Source: Colwellia sp. E2M01
GTDB taxonomy: Bacteria > Pseudomonadota > Gammaproteobacteria > Enterobacterales > Alteromonadaceae
Length of the DNA stretch: 45,540 bases
Assembly (NCBI RefSeq): GCF_018860585.1
Contig: NZ_JAHKPR010000034.1
Location: 190 to 45,729 of the forward strand
Reading direction: 5' to 3'
Every line of letters starts with the position of its first letter. The stretch's first letter is position 1. Below, in pieces: positions 30,526 to 39,329 of the stretch. A program made the translations under genes and the position numbers. The notes under the pieces are model-generated. The model did no database searches. It was not told the DNA's origin and saw nothing but the letters and a program-made list of their open reading frames with translations.

Positions 30526-32466
30526 ATGAATAATAAACCTGGAATTTTTAAACGGATTTTTACTGCAATTTGGCGTGTTATTACATTTTCACGAGCCCTT
30601 ATTGTAAATTTAGTATTTTTTATATTGTTATTCGCCTTTATTGCTGTTTTATCCGGTAGTGAAGAACATATAACTGTTCCTGAAAAAACAGCACTAGTAT
30701 TAAACCTTAAAGGCGATGTCGTTGAGCAAAAGCGTCAAATAGATCCCATGGAAGCCTTTTTAAGTGAAGCCATGGAGCAACAAGAAGAAAATCCTGAGAT
30801 ATTATTATCAGATATTATTGAAGTGATCAAAAAAGCAAAAAGTGATGCTCGAGTACACATATTAGTAATGCAACTACACGGTCTTAACCGTACCGGGTTA
30901 AATAAATTACAAGATATTGCTACCGCGATTGAAGACTTTAAAACCTCAGGTAAAAAAGTTATTGCCCTTGGCGACCAATTTAGCCAAGACCAATATTATT
31001 TAGCAAGTACTGCGCATGATATTTGGTTAAACCCACAAGGCTTTATGTTGCTTGATGGTTACAGCCGTTACCAAACCTATTTTAAATCTGCATTAGAAAA
31101 ATTATCAATTAACCAGCATATCTTTAGAGTCGGTACGTTTAAATCTGCAGTTGAACCTTTTATCCGTGACGATATGTCTAAGGCGGCCAAAGAAGCGAAT
31201 GAGCTTTGGTTAAATGACTTATGGTCACAATATAAAGACGACGTTGCTAAACGCCGTAATTTTAGTGTTAATAATTTTGATGAAGATATTGATGTACTTA
31301 TTAAAAAGTTTACCGAGGCTGATGGTAGTTTTGCACACTACGCCTTAAATAATGAATGGGTTGATCAATTATTATCACGCCAAGAAATGCGTAACGAGCT
31401 GATTAAATTAGTAGGGCTTAATAAAAAAGGAGATAGTTACAGTAGTATTGGTTATAAAAATTACCTTACTGCGACGAACTCCCCGTTAGCAGTAAACATA
31501 GAAGATAATACTGAGCTAACTATAGCGTCTACAGATAAAGTAGCCATCATTGTGGCTAAAGGTAATATTTTAGATGGTAAACAAAAATCCGGTACTATCG
31601 GTGGTGACAGTACTGCTCAATTATTACGTAAAGCCCGTAATAATGACAATGTTAAAGCAGTAGTACTGCGTGTTGACAGCCCTGGTGGTAGTGCCTTTGC
31701 TTCTGAGATTATTAGTCAAGAGGTTGAATTATTAAAACAAGCTGGCAAACCTGTTGTTGCTTCAATGGGCACTTATGCGGCTTCAGGTGGTTACTGGATA
31801 TCAGCGCCTGCTGATTTAATTTACGCCTCTCCTGCTACTATTACTGGCTCTATTGGTATATTTGGTATGATGATGACTTTTGAAGATTCATTAAGTAAGT
31901 TAGGTGTTTATACCGATGGTGTTGGTACTACTGATCTTTCCGGTTTTGGTCCAACTCAAGCACTAACGCCAGGTATGGCGAAGTTATTTCAATTATCTGT
32001 TAACAGAGGTTACCAAGAGTTTATTCAATTAGTTGCGAAAAACCGCAACATGACAGAACAACAAGTTGATGCTGTTGCTCAAGGCCGTGTTTGGTCTGGG
32101 CGAAAAGCCAAAGAACTTGGTTTAGTTGATGAATTAGGTAATTTGGATGATGCGGTACTTGCCGCGGCAACACTTGCCGAGTTAGTAGAATACGACACAT
32201 TATTAGTTGAAAAGGAACAATCACCACGAAGTAAGATACTTCAACAGTTTTTCGGTCAATCAGCTTCATTCATGGCGTTATTGACTGGTGATTTTAACGA
32301 AGACACTTTAGCTTTAGGTATAACAGCTAACTCCCTCACTAATACAGGAAATACGCAACCGCTAACACAATTGATGAGTAAGATGAAAGCTGAACTTACC
32401 CAGCTTAATCAGTTTAATGATCCGCAAGGTCGATATACTTTATGTCTTGCATGTGGTGTTAATTAA
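30526..32466 (+). CDS. sppA: Signal peptide peptidase A, 67-kDa type
   Basis: A 646-aa inner-membrane serine protease with duplicated S49 domains. One N-terminal helix (about residues 24-43) anchors it with the catalytic part in the periplasm. The catalytic dyad is K206 in VGTFKSAVEPF, in the first domain, and S420 in YAASGGYWIS, in the second, the arrangement of the E. coli long form. It degrades cleaved signal peptides. ATG 30526 is chosen; AAGAAGAG lies upstream, and an in-frame TTG at 30502 adds only a poorly conserved start. Monocistronic. Confidence 0.94.
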   Translation: MNNKPGIFKRIFTAIWRVITFSRALIVNLVFFILLFAFIAVLSGSEEHITVPEKTALVLNLKGDVVEQKRQIDPMEAFLSEAMEQQEENPEILLSDIIEVIKKAKSDARVHILVMQLHGLNRTGLNKLQDIATAIEDFKTSGKKVIALGDQFSQDQYYLASTAHDIWLNPQGFMLLDGYSRYQTYFKSALEKLSINQHIFRVGTFKSAVEPFIRDDMSKAAKEANELWLNDLWSQYKDDVAKRRNFSVNNFDEDIDVLIKKFTEADGSFAHYALNNEWVDQLLSRQEMRNELIKLVGLNKKGDSYSSIGYKNYLTATNSPLAVNIEDNTELTIASTDKVAIIVAKGNILDGKQKSGTIGGDSTAQLLRKARNNDNVKAVVLRVDSPGGSAFASEIISQEVELLKQAGKPVVASMGTYAASGGYWISAPADLIYASPATITGSIGIFGMMMTFEDSLSKLGVYTDGVGTTDLSGFGPTQALTPGMAKLFQLSVNRGYQEFIQLVAKNRNMTEQQVDAVAQGRVWSGRKAKELGLVDELGNLDDAVLAAATLAELVEYDTLLVEKEQSPRSKILQQFFGQSASFMALLTGDFNEDTLALGITANSLTNTGNTQPLTQLMSKMKAELTQLNQFNDPQGRYTLCLACGVN

Positions 32467-32507
32467 AAAGATGAATTAAAGAAATAGAAATAAGGTTTTT
32501 AGGACTT

Positions 32508-32548
32508 AATAGCGAGTAACCGCAGGCAAACTGTCGTTGCTCGCTATT
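32508..32548. other. Hairpin between convergent sppA and SEC-C genes
   Basis: AATAGCGAGTAAC (32508-32520) pairs with GTTGCTCGCTATT (32536-32548) with one G-U pair and a 15-nt loop. There is no T-run on either strand. It is placed where two convergent genes end, so it probably serves as a shared 3'-end structure. Confidence 0.6.
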
Positions 32549-32620
32549 ATATAAACGGTATTATATGATCGGGTATCTATTTGTTTTCACTTTATCACTA
32601 GAAAAATTTTAAGATAAAAG

Positions 32621-32956
32621 TTACTTACCACAACACTTTTTATATTTTTTACCACTACCACATGAGCAAGGTTCGTTACGGTTTGGTGTTTTATCAAACG
32701 TAGTCGTAGTTGCTTTAATCAACATGCCATTTAACTCAGAAATATCTTCTTCAACTGTATTGTCTACAGTGATCTCAGCATAAAGTTTATTTTCAGCAAC
32801 AATCTTAGCAACTTCTATTTTTCTTTCTTCGTTGGTAACTGATAGCGTTAAGGGATGCTTTTGTGTACCAATTTTTGCTTTACGTTTGGTATTGAAACCT
32901 GTGGTTATGTGATTATGACGTGTATGAATACGTCCTTTATAATAGAGGTCGTGCAT
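32621..32956 (-). CDS. SEC-C motif protein, PBPRA1643 family
   Basis: A 111-aa cytoplasmic protein ending in the SEC-C zinc motif PNRNEPCSCGSGKKYKKCCGK read in two parts: CSCGSGKKYKKCC is the metal site. The N-terminal MHDLYYKGRIHTRHNHITTG and the NTKRKAKIGT stretch match the PBPRA1643 family of SWIM/SEC-C proteins, of unknown function. ATG 32956 is chosen because GGAG precedes it by 7 nt; the frame extends upstream to 32986. SEC-C tails often contact the translation or secretion apparatus, but nothing here proves it. Confidence 0.85.
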   Translation of the reverse strand: MHDLYYKGRIHTRHNHITTGFNTKRKAKIGTQKHPLTLSVTNEERKIEVAKIVAENKLYAEITVDNTVEEDISELNGMLIKATTTTFDKTPNRNEPCSCGSGKKYKKCCGK

Positions 32957-33104
32957 GATGTTCTCCACAGTTAAATGCTTTTTCAATTAAGGTTATTAAC
33001 CCAATTGGTAATTAGTTCTTTATGCGCGGCAGTATAACGTAAAGTAATAAATAGTCGACTGTTGAATGACTACTGTGACTGTTTTTTAATTTTATGGCGC
33101 ATAT

Positions 33105-33139
33105 AAAAAACTCACTTAAACCGAGTCCAAGTGAGTTTT
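33105..33139 (-). terminator. Intrinsic terminator after metY
   Basis: AAAACTCACTT (33107-33117) and AAGTGAGTTTT (33129-33139) form an 11-bp stem over 11 nt. On the minus strand a T-run follows. It lies about 36 bp past the metY stop at 33175. Confidence 0.85.
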
Positions 33140-33174
33140 AAAGTATTAATGCGCTTGTTGGCTTAAGTTAGATG

Positions 33175-34446
33175 TTAAGCTTTATCTAACGCTTGGCTAA
33201 CATCAGCAATAATATCATCAATATGTTCAATACCTACTGAGATCCTAATTAAATCAGCGCTAACACCCGCAGACGCAAGCTCGGTTTCATTTAATTGTCT
33301 ATGTGTTGTCGAAGCAGGATGACATGCGAGAGATTTTGCATCACCAATATTAACTAATCGTAAAATCATTTGCAGTGCATCAATAAATTTAGTGGCTGCT
33401 TCAATGCCGCCGACAATACCAAAACTTAAAATGCCAGATGCTTTACCCGATGTTATTTTTTCACAATTTTCACGATATGGACTATCAGCTAATGCCGCAT
33501 AATTAACCCAAGTAACTTTGTCGTGTTGTTGTAAGTAGGCGGCAAGTTTTTCAGCATTTTCACAATGTCTTTCCATACGCAAACCAAGCGTTTCTAAACC
33601 TTGTAATATTTGGAATGAATTCATTGGAGAAATCGCTGCTCCAGTATTTCTTAAAGGCCCAACTCTACAGCGACCAATATACGCGGCAGCACCTAACGCT
33701 TCAGTGTATACAACCCCATGATAAGCCGGATCAGGCTCATTAAGTACAGGAAAGCGATCTTTGTTAGCAACCCAGTCAAACTTACCTGAATCAATAATAG
33801 CACCACCAATTGAAGTACCATGGCCACCAATATATTTAGTTAATGAATGCACAACAATATCAGCACCTAACTCAAAAGGTCGACATAAAAATGGTGTCGC
33901 TACCGTGTTATCAACAATAAGAGGAACACCATGTTTATGAGCAATTTCAGCTAAGCGTTCAATATCAACAACATTACCCGCTGGGTTGCCAATTGATTCA
34001 CAAAATATGGCTTTGGTTTTATCATCAATAGCATTGTCGAATCCGGTAAAGTCATCATGCTTTATCATACGCGTTTCAATACCTTGGCGAGGTAGTGCAT
34101 GCGCAAAAAGGTTATAAGTGCCGCCGTAAAGCTCACTGGTACTAACAATATTGTCTCCTGCTTCACATATACATTGTAAAGCATAAGTTATTGCTGCCAT
34201 TCCCGAAGAAACACAAACAGCGGCAATGCCACCTTCCATTGCCGCAACTCTTTGTTCTAATACATCGGTAGTTGGATTCATAATTCGCGTATAAATGTTA
34301 CCAGGAACTTTTAAGTCAAATAAATCAGCTCCATGTTGAGTATCGTCAAAAGTATAAGAAGTGGTTTGGTAAATAGGTACCGCTGCCGCTTTCGTTGTTT
34401 CTTCCGATTTATAACCTTCATGTAACGCTATTGATTCGAGTTTCAT
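33175..34446 (-). CDS. metY: O-acetylhomoserine sulfhydrylase
   Basis: A 423-aa PLP enzyme of the Cys/Met metabolism family. It makes homocysteine from O-acetylhomoserine and sulfide. The PLP lysine is K204 in HSLTKYIGGHG; YTRIMNPTTDVLEQRVA and SSGMAAITYAL bind the phosphate. The length and the insertion after the PLP lysine (a long loop with the FPVLNEPDPAYHG stretch) are typical of MetY rather than MetB or MetC. Cytoplasmic. A palindrome and a tandem repeat lie 120-170 bp upstream. The start is ATG 34446 (MKLESIALHEGY). Confidence 0.92.
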   Translation of the reverse strand: MKLESIALHEGYKSEETTKAAAVPIYQTTSYTFDDTQHGADLFDLKVPGNIYTRIMNPTTDVLEQRVAAMEGGIAAVCVSSGMAAITYALQCICEAGDNIVSTSELYGGTYNLFAHALPRQGIETRMIKHDDFTGFDNAIDDKTKAIFCESIGNPAGNVVDIERLAEIAHKHGVPLIVDNTVATPFLCRPFELGADIVVHSLTKYIGGHGTSIGGAIIDSGKFDWVANKDRFPVLNEPDPAYHGVVYTEALGAAAYIGRCRVGPLRNTGAAISPMNSFQILQGLETLGLRMERHCENAEKLAAYLQQHDKVTWVNYAALADSPYRENCEKITSGKASGILSFGIVGGIEAATKFIDALQMILRLVNIGDAKSLACHPASTTHRQLNETELASAGVSADLIRISVGIEHIDDIIADVSQALDKA

Positions 34447-34564
34447 TCACTTTATTCCTTACGTTTATTGGCGCGTTATTAATTTATAATGACGCTATTT
34501 TATTGGAGTACGTTAAAATTTTTAAGGCTTTATTACTAGCTAAGTAAGTACTTTTTGTAAAATA

Positions 34565-34614
34565 TGTTAGCTAGCTAACAAATCATCAAGCATAGTTCAG
34601 AATGCATAGTTCAG
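34565..34614. promoter_or_regulatory. Palindrome and tandem repeat upstream of metY
   Basis: TGTTAGCTAGCTAACA (34565-34580) is a perfect 16-bp palindrome. GCATAGTTCAG follows twice (34590-34600 and 34604-34614) with a 14-bp period. It lies between metY and the gene ending at 34623, about 120-170 bp upstream of metY. It could be an operator, but it does not match the MetJ box (AGACGTCT). Function inferred only from position. Confidence 0.4.
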
Positions 34615-34622
34615 TATACTAG

Positions 34623-34841
34623 TTACTGATTATTTTCAATCAACGCTTTAATTTTTAATGCTTTTTCAAAGTGGTCTAATTGATGTGTTGTTATCCACCA
34701 AGTAGCGGCTTCCATTAAGAGTTCAGGATCATCATTCTTATTCGCAAAGAAAGCATAAAACGACAAACCAACATTACTGCCCTTTTGTGCGATTTTTTTA
34801 TCGCACACCTCTATTATTTTTTTACGCAGATTATTGCGCAT
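34623..34841 (-). CDS. DUF6500-like small protein
   Basis: A 72-aa cytoplasmic protein, mostly helical and charged: RKKIIEVCDKKIAQKG, then NVGLSFYAFFANKNDD and LMEAATWWITTHQLDHFEK. I believe it belongs to DUF6500, a family of unknown function; the assignment is from memory. ATG 34841 is chosen because AAGGA is 8 nt upstream; a TTG codon precedes it in frame. It is 14 bp downstream of the DUF4144 gene and likely co-transcribed with it. Confidence 0.65.
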   Translation of the reverse strand: MRNNLRKKIIEVCDKKIAQKGSNVGLSFYAFFANKNDDPELLMEAATWWITTHQLDHFEKALKIKALIENNQ

Positions 34842-34855
34842 CAACTATTCCTTTT

Positions 34856-35278
34856 TTATATTTCTTTATTGTCTATGCATAATGAGTTAATTGCATCACG
34901 AATATTTAAAAAGTGGATCTTGGTTAAACAAAGTTCAGCTTTTGAAAACTCATGAGCACGTATTAAATGAGTAACTTCTTCGACAGTAAATATTCTCGTT
35001 TGTTTTATTAAATTTACATTATTTATTGTTAGGCTATTTGTGATTGAATTATCTATTTCCGAACAGCCTGTTACTGAGCCGTTTGTTACTGAAAAAGACT
35101 GACCCATCGAATCGATGAGGCAATCGCCTTCTGTTAAAATTAGATCAGTATATTGCAAGGTAAAGGCTTGTTTAGTGTCAACATAAAGTAATTCATTATC
35201 TCCTTCAAGCTTAAACATACAGGGCCAGTTAATAATGGGCGTCTCCTTAGAGTTATAAATATGATAACTACTCAGCAT
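34856..35278 (-). CDS. DUF4144 family protein
   Basis: A 140-aa cytoplasmic protein. Segments INWPCMFKLEGDNELLYVD and LILTEGDCLIDSMGQSFSV agree with DUF4144, found in marine gammaproteobacteria, with no known function. The C-terminal half (FTVEEVTHLIRAHEFSKAE) is helical. The start is placed at ATG 35278: the frame opens at 35314, but that would begin inside the terminator of the upstream gene. It precedes the DUF6500-like gene by 14 bp. Confidence 0.7.
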   Translation of the reverse strand: MLSSYHIYNSKETPIINWPCMFKLEGDNELLYVDTKQAFTLQYTDLILTEGDCLIDSMGQSFSVTNGSVTGCSEIDNSITNSLTINNVNLIKQTRIFTVEEVTHLIRAHEFSKAELCLTKIHFLNIRDAINSLCIDNKEI

Positions 35279-35313
35279 TAAAGTCAGGCTATCAAAATAC
35301 AGCGGTATAAACA

Positions 35314-35352
35314 AAAAATCAGCTTAGCTTCTTAAAAGTTAAACTGATTTTT
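35314..35352 (-). terminator. Intrinsic terminator after the DUF349 gene
   Basis: AAAAATCAG (35314-35322) and CTGATTTTT (35344-35352) pair over 21 nt. On the minus strand a run of Ts follows. It lies about 40 bp after the DUF349 stop codon at 35391. Confidence 0.7.
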
Positions 35353-35390
35353 AAAGATTTTATCTACACCCTATTAATGACAATAGTTTA

Positions 35391-38279
35391 TTACTTGCTG
35401 TAAATAAGGTTTAACCTTGCAATTAAAGGTAAATCGTTTTCTGATAAAGTACCTAACATTAACCAATCGACTAATAATTGAGTTAAGTCTACCTCATTAC
35501 CTGAAAGCATTTGTTCTTGCATTAGTTGCACTTGCACTTTCATACGTTGATTAGCTAGTTCACTCGGTGATTCACTGTTGCTAAGTATTTCAATTTCTAG
35601 AGTTTTATCAAAACGATTATTACCTTCAACAGGTTTTGTCAATTTGACCTGATCTAAGAAACGTTTTTGCCAAAAGCTCGTCATAGCATTAAAGCTATCT
35701 AATCCTTGTAACTCTGTAATCTCTTGGCTTTTTTGGGCCTGTAATGTCATTAATTCAAATAAGTTTACCCAGGTTTGCTGCGCTTTATTTTTTGCAGCTT
35801 GTTCAATTAACTGAGCAACTTGTTTGATGACTTTTTCACAGCCCATCGCCACTGATTTAATAACTGGTTTATGAGTTATGCTCTCTTGCAGTAAAGCTTC
35901 TGCTTGTGCTTTTACCGTTAATAACGCTTGGTTATTATCGTTATTGTCTGCCTTAGCTTGTACAAAGTCAGTTTCAATTGACGTTAATTGTGTTTCAAAT
36001 ACTTGTTGTTGTTCTGTCAAAGCAGCATCTTGCTCAGATTTTACTTTGCTGCGTTTAGCAAATAACTTATCGTTTGTTTCTCTAAACTGTTGCCATAACA
36101 TGTTTTCTTTTTGATTACCGGCAAAGCCAATCTCACGCCACGATTTTTGTAATTGTTTAGCTGATTCTATCGCGGTAAAAATATCATCATTGTCAATAAG
36201 CGCTTCTGCTTTAACAATTAAGGCTTGTTTAGCTTCTGCATTTTGTAATTGAAAACTACTGATCGCTTGTTGAATTGGCGCTGTAGCATTTCTAAATTGC
36301 TGTTGTAATTTTTTATATTGGTTACGATCAACTTCACCCGCCTTACTCCATAACTTTTGTAAGGCGTTAAGTTGCCCTTCAAGCGCTTTAAAGTCGAAGG
36401 TTATTTGTGAGTTTTCTTCCGTTGTTTGCTTAGTTAATGGCGCGGCAAGTTGCTTAGCCTTTACCAGTATTTCTTGACGCGCTACTAAATGCTGCTCGCG
36501 TATTTTGTCTTGCTCTGCATAAAATAAACGACATGGTGCAAAAGCTTGTTCGCAAAGTTGGTTGAACTGCTCATTTAATTCTTTATCAACATCTTCATCA
36601 GCATGACCTAATGAGTTCCAAGTGCTACGGAATGTTTTCACTTTAGCGGCTTGCTCATTTGGGTTATCTAGTGGCGTTTCAACTAATGCTTGGATTGATG
36701 TCAATAATTCTTGTTTGCGTGGTGTCGCTATGTAGTGCTCCCAATCACTTAGCTCTGCCATTTTTTCGCTGACTTGATCAAAATCACGCTGTAGTTGCTG
36801 CTGCTGTTGAGCTGATAATTGTTCGATGCTTTCTTTAACACCCTTAAATAAACCAAAACACACTTTAAACTTACCTGCATTAAGTAGGCGTTTAATGTCT
36901 TGCAGCTTTTTCTTGTGTTGGAAAAATAATTCTTTCTGCTGGTTTTGTAAGGACTTTAAACCGCTTTGCCAAGTGCTCACTATTTGTTTTTGTGCTTGCA
37001 CTATTTCTTCAGGTAAAATACCTGCGGTTTTTTGTTCAATAACACGCCATGCGCTTAACCAATCACTGTAAGTTTGCTGACGGTCATTTAATTCGAGCAA
37101 GGTTTTAGGTAGTGTTAGTTGTGATATTTTCGAGATCAAGTGTGTTGCTTGACTTACCGACTCAGCTATTTCAGGTATTTGATTTAAACGCTCAATTAAC
37201 TTCTCAACTTGGTTAATAAATACTGATTGTTCACTTTTATTCAGTACGGAGGCTTTAATATCGGTTGTTAAGCTTGCTAATAAGTCTTTAAATATCGCAT
37301 CATCAACCTTATCACTTGAAAATACCGCCGTAGTGATCCCTTTGCTAATTTGATTAAGCTGTTGGGTAAACTCTTTTTTATCTTGTTTTTTGTCGTGTTC
37401 TAATTTATCGCTGATAATTTGTTGTTGATATTGCTCTGCTTTAGCAATAAATAATTTATCTAAATAATCGGTAATCGTTTGATATTTTTCATTAAATAAT
37501 GATGCTTCATCATCAGGTAAAACATTAAAATCAGTCGTTAGCGTTTGCCAGTCTTTAATTAATGCGGCTTTACGTCTTTTATAGTCCGCATAGTCCGACA
37601 CATCTTTTAGTGCTTGCAACTTGGCTAAAGTAAGTTGTACTTGTTTGGTTAACTTTTGTGGTTTTTCAATTTCAGTTTGAATCGCAGTTATTTTTTCTTG
37701 AATATGTTGAGATATGGCACTGTTACAGGCTTTTTTACTCAACTTCTCTAATAACTTTACGTCAGTTACTTGATCAATAATGTAGTTTTGAAAGGCGATA
37801 TTTTGTTTTTGCGTAAAGCTTTGTATTAATAAGTTAGCTGACGTTTTACGTTGACTTATTAGTTGATAAAGAGAAATCATTAAAGCACTGTTTTGCTCGT
37901 GCGTTAACCATGCTTCTAATAATGGCGTAGTTAGTAGCGCTTCTTTTTCTTGCTCTGCTAATAGTTTTTCTTTTACCTGAGAAGATAAAACAATACTGTG
38001 ATCGGTTGTCAAAATATCATGTATTTGCTTTGCGGCAAATTGTTTTACTTTTTCTTGTGAATTATTACGACTCGCTTCAAGGTAATGTTCAAAAGTTCCT
38101 ACTTTAATCAAGGCCGCGCGTCTGACTAAGTCACTGCTATCTTGATTAATTAACTCTGTTAATATGACTAGTTGCTCTGGATTATCAGCTGATAACTCAT
38201 CATTAATTGCGGTAATACGGACAGTTGCGTCTTTATGTTGCCAATTGATTTTTGTTTTAAATAATTTGGAGAATATCAT
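35391..38279 (-). CDS. Large DUF349 coiled-coil protein
   Basis: A 962-aa cytoplasmic protein, almost entirely helical and rich in Gln, Lys, Glu and Leu. After an N-terminal HEAT-like segment (ITAINDELSADNPEQ, LVRRAALIKVG) come repeated DUF349 units with a conserved W, for example TFRSTWNSLGHADEDVD and QLQKSWREIGFAGNQKE, together with LWSKAGEVDRNQYKKL. DUF349 proteins occur across gammaproteobacteria and have no established role. ATG 38279 is preferred to the TTG at 38288, although no strong ribosome-binding site is seen for either. Single gene with its own terminator. Confidence 0.85.
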   Translation of the reverse strand: MIFSKLFKTKINWQHKDATVRITAINDELSADNPEQLVILTELINQDSSDLVRRAALIKVGTFEHYLEASRNNSQEKVKQFAAKQIHDILTTDHSIVLSSQVKEKLLAEQEKEALLTTPLLEAWLTHEQNSALMISLYQLISQRKTSANLLIQSFTQKQNIAFQNYIIDQVTDVKLLEKLSKKACNSAISQHIQEKITAIQTEIEKPQKLTKQVQLTLAKLQALKDVSDYADYKRRKAALIKDWQTLTTDFNVLPDDEASLFNEKYQTITDYLDKLFIAKAEQYQQQIISDKLEHDKKQDKKEFTQQLNQISKGITTAVFSSDKVDDAIFKDLLASLTTDIKASVLNKSEQSVFINQVEKLIERLNQIPEIAESVSQATHLISKISQLTLPKTLLELNDRQQTYSDWLSAWRVIEQKTAGILPEEIVQAQKQIVSTWQSGLKSLQNQQKELFFQHKKKLQDIKRLLNAGKFKVCFGLFKGVKESIEQLSAQQQQQLQRDFDQVSEKMAELSDWEHYIATPRKQELLTSIQALVETPLDNPNEQAAKVKTFRSTWNSLGHADEDVDKELNEQFNQLCEQAFAPCRLFYAEQDKIREQHLVARQEILVKAKQLAAPLTKQTTEENSQITFDFKALEGQLNALQKLWSKAGEVDRNQYKKLQQQFRNATAPIQQAISSFQLQNAEAKQALIVKAEALIDNDDIFTAIESAKQLQKSWREIGFAGNQKENMLWQQFRETNDKLFAKRSKVKSEQDAALTEQQQVFETQLTSIETDFVQAKADNNDNNQALLTVKAQAEALLQESITHKPVIKSVAMGCEKVIKQVAQLIEQAAKNKAQQTWVNLFELMTLQAQKSQEITELQGLDSFNAMTSFWQKRFLDQVKLTKPVEGNNRFDKTLEIEILSNSESPSELANQRMKVQVQLMQEQMLSGNEVDLTQLLVDWLMLGTLSENDLPLIARLNLIYSK

Positions 38280-38412
38280 AGTGTTCAATTCATTCTGTTA
38301 AAAAGCACAGTCAAGCTAAGCTAAGTTTTAATCAACAATCGTAAATAACCTACTGTGAATTAAATTAGTTTAATGAAGTGTTGGGATTATAAATAGTGCT
38401 TAAAGTTAAGTA

Positions 38413-38736
38413 TTACAGCTCGTTGTTACTGAAGTAAGCAATGTCAGCTTGTGTTGGTTTGCTACAGCTTTTAATTTCTTCTTCAGCTTTATTACCTGAA
38501 AATTCTGCTTTTAACTGTCGCTTGTTTTTTTCAACTATCTGGCCATTAGAGCCGATAGTCAACATTTGATCATTATCTAAATGTCGTGCTTGATATGCCA
38601 TGCTCAATTGTAGAGCTGTTGCACGTTGAGCTTCGTCTACTACTGTACCTTCAGGCCACTTGCCTGTTTCTGCTGCGCACTGTAAACGTAAATACATATC
38701 GTTTGACATTGCGTCTATGGTTTTAAGTAAATCCAT
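38413..38736 (-). CDS. YeaC family protein (DUF1315)
   Basis: A 107-aa cytoplasmic protein. The segment MSNDMYLRLQCAAETGKWPE followed by GTVVDEAQRATALQLSMAYQ matches YeaC/DUF1315 of gammaproteobacteria, of unknown function. The tail is charged and ends in ADIAYFSNNEL. The start is ATG 38736 (MDLLKTIDAMS). Same strand as DUF349, 134 bp upstream of it. Confidence 0.85.
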   Translation of the reverse strand: MDLLKTIDAMSNDMYLRLQCAAETGKWPEGTVVDEAQRATALQLSMAYQARHLDNDQMLTIGSNGQIVEKNKRQLKAEFSGNKAEEEIKSCSKPTQADIAYFSNNEL

Positions 38737-38793
38737 TAAAATTCCAAGATAAAAATATATAATATAAAAAGTAAAACTCGCAAAAGACTATGT

Positions 38794-39126
38794 CTATAAG
38801 CCAGTTTTACGTTTGTTAAATAACAACATGGTACGAATAACAATATACATGATAAAACCGATAACGGTAACGATCATAGCGCCGGTATGCTGCCATGTTC
38901 CGGGCGCTACATTATCCCAAAACATGAGCAAAAAACCACCACAAAATAGTATCATCGCAAAAAATGAATAATTCATTAAACGTTGTGTTTTATTGATTAA
39001 ACTCACACGGTTCAAATTATCAATTTTATCGGCATCAAGATCAGATAAATCAAGCTGACAATGATTACAAATTTTTGCTTTATCTGAAATTTTCTTTTTA
39101 CAATTTGGACAATTAATTACGGCCAT
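38794..39126 (-). CDS. Zinc-ribbon membrane protein
   Basis: A 110-aa protein. An N-terminal zinc ribbon (CPNCKKKI and CNHCQLDL, two CxxC pairs at residues 6-9 and 20-23) is followed by a linker and two transmembrane helices (about 52-70 and 82-100) and a basic tail. The ribbon should face the cytoplasm. Such zinc-ribbon plus TM proteins are common and uncharacterised. The start is ATG 39126. It stands alone between YeaC and the AgcS symporter. Confidence 0.75.
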   Translation of the reverse strand: MAVINCPNCKKKISDKAKICNHCQLDLSDLDADKIDNLNRVSLINKTQRLMNYSFFAMILFCGGFLLMFWDNVAPGTWQHTGAMIVTVIGFIMYIVIRTMLLFNKRKTGL

Positions 39127-39329
39127 GTATATACCTTTACAATGATACTAACGCTAATGTCGATAATAAATGAAATAATACGCTATAAGTCGAACAAGAC
39201 TGTTTATGAGTACAATTTTATTAGTATTGAGCCACTTAGCATAATTTTGCATAGTATACCTGACCTCATAAGCTATTTCACTAGTCACTGTATGCATTAT
39301 TGCTAGGTAAATTAACTGCTATGGTTATT

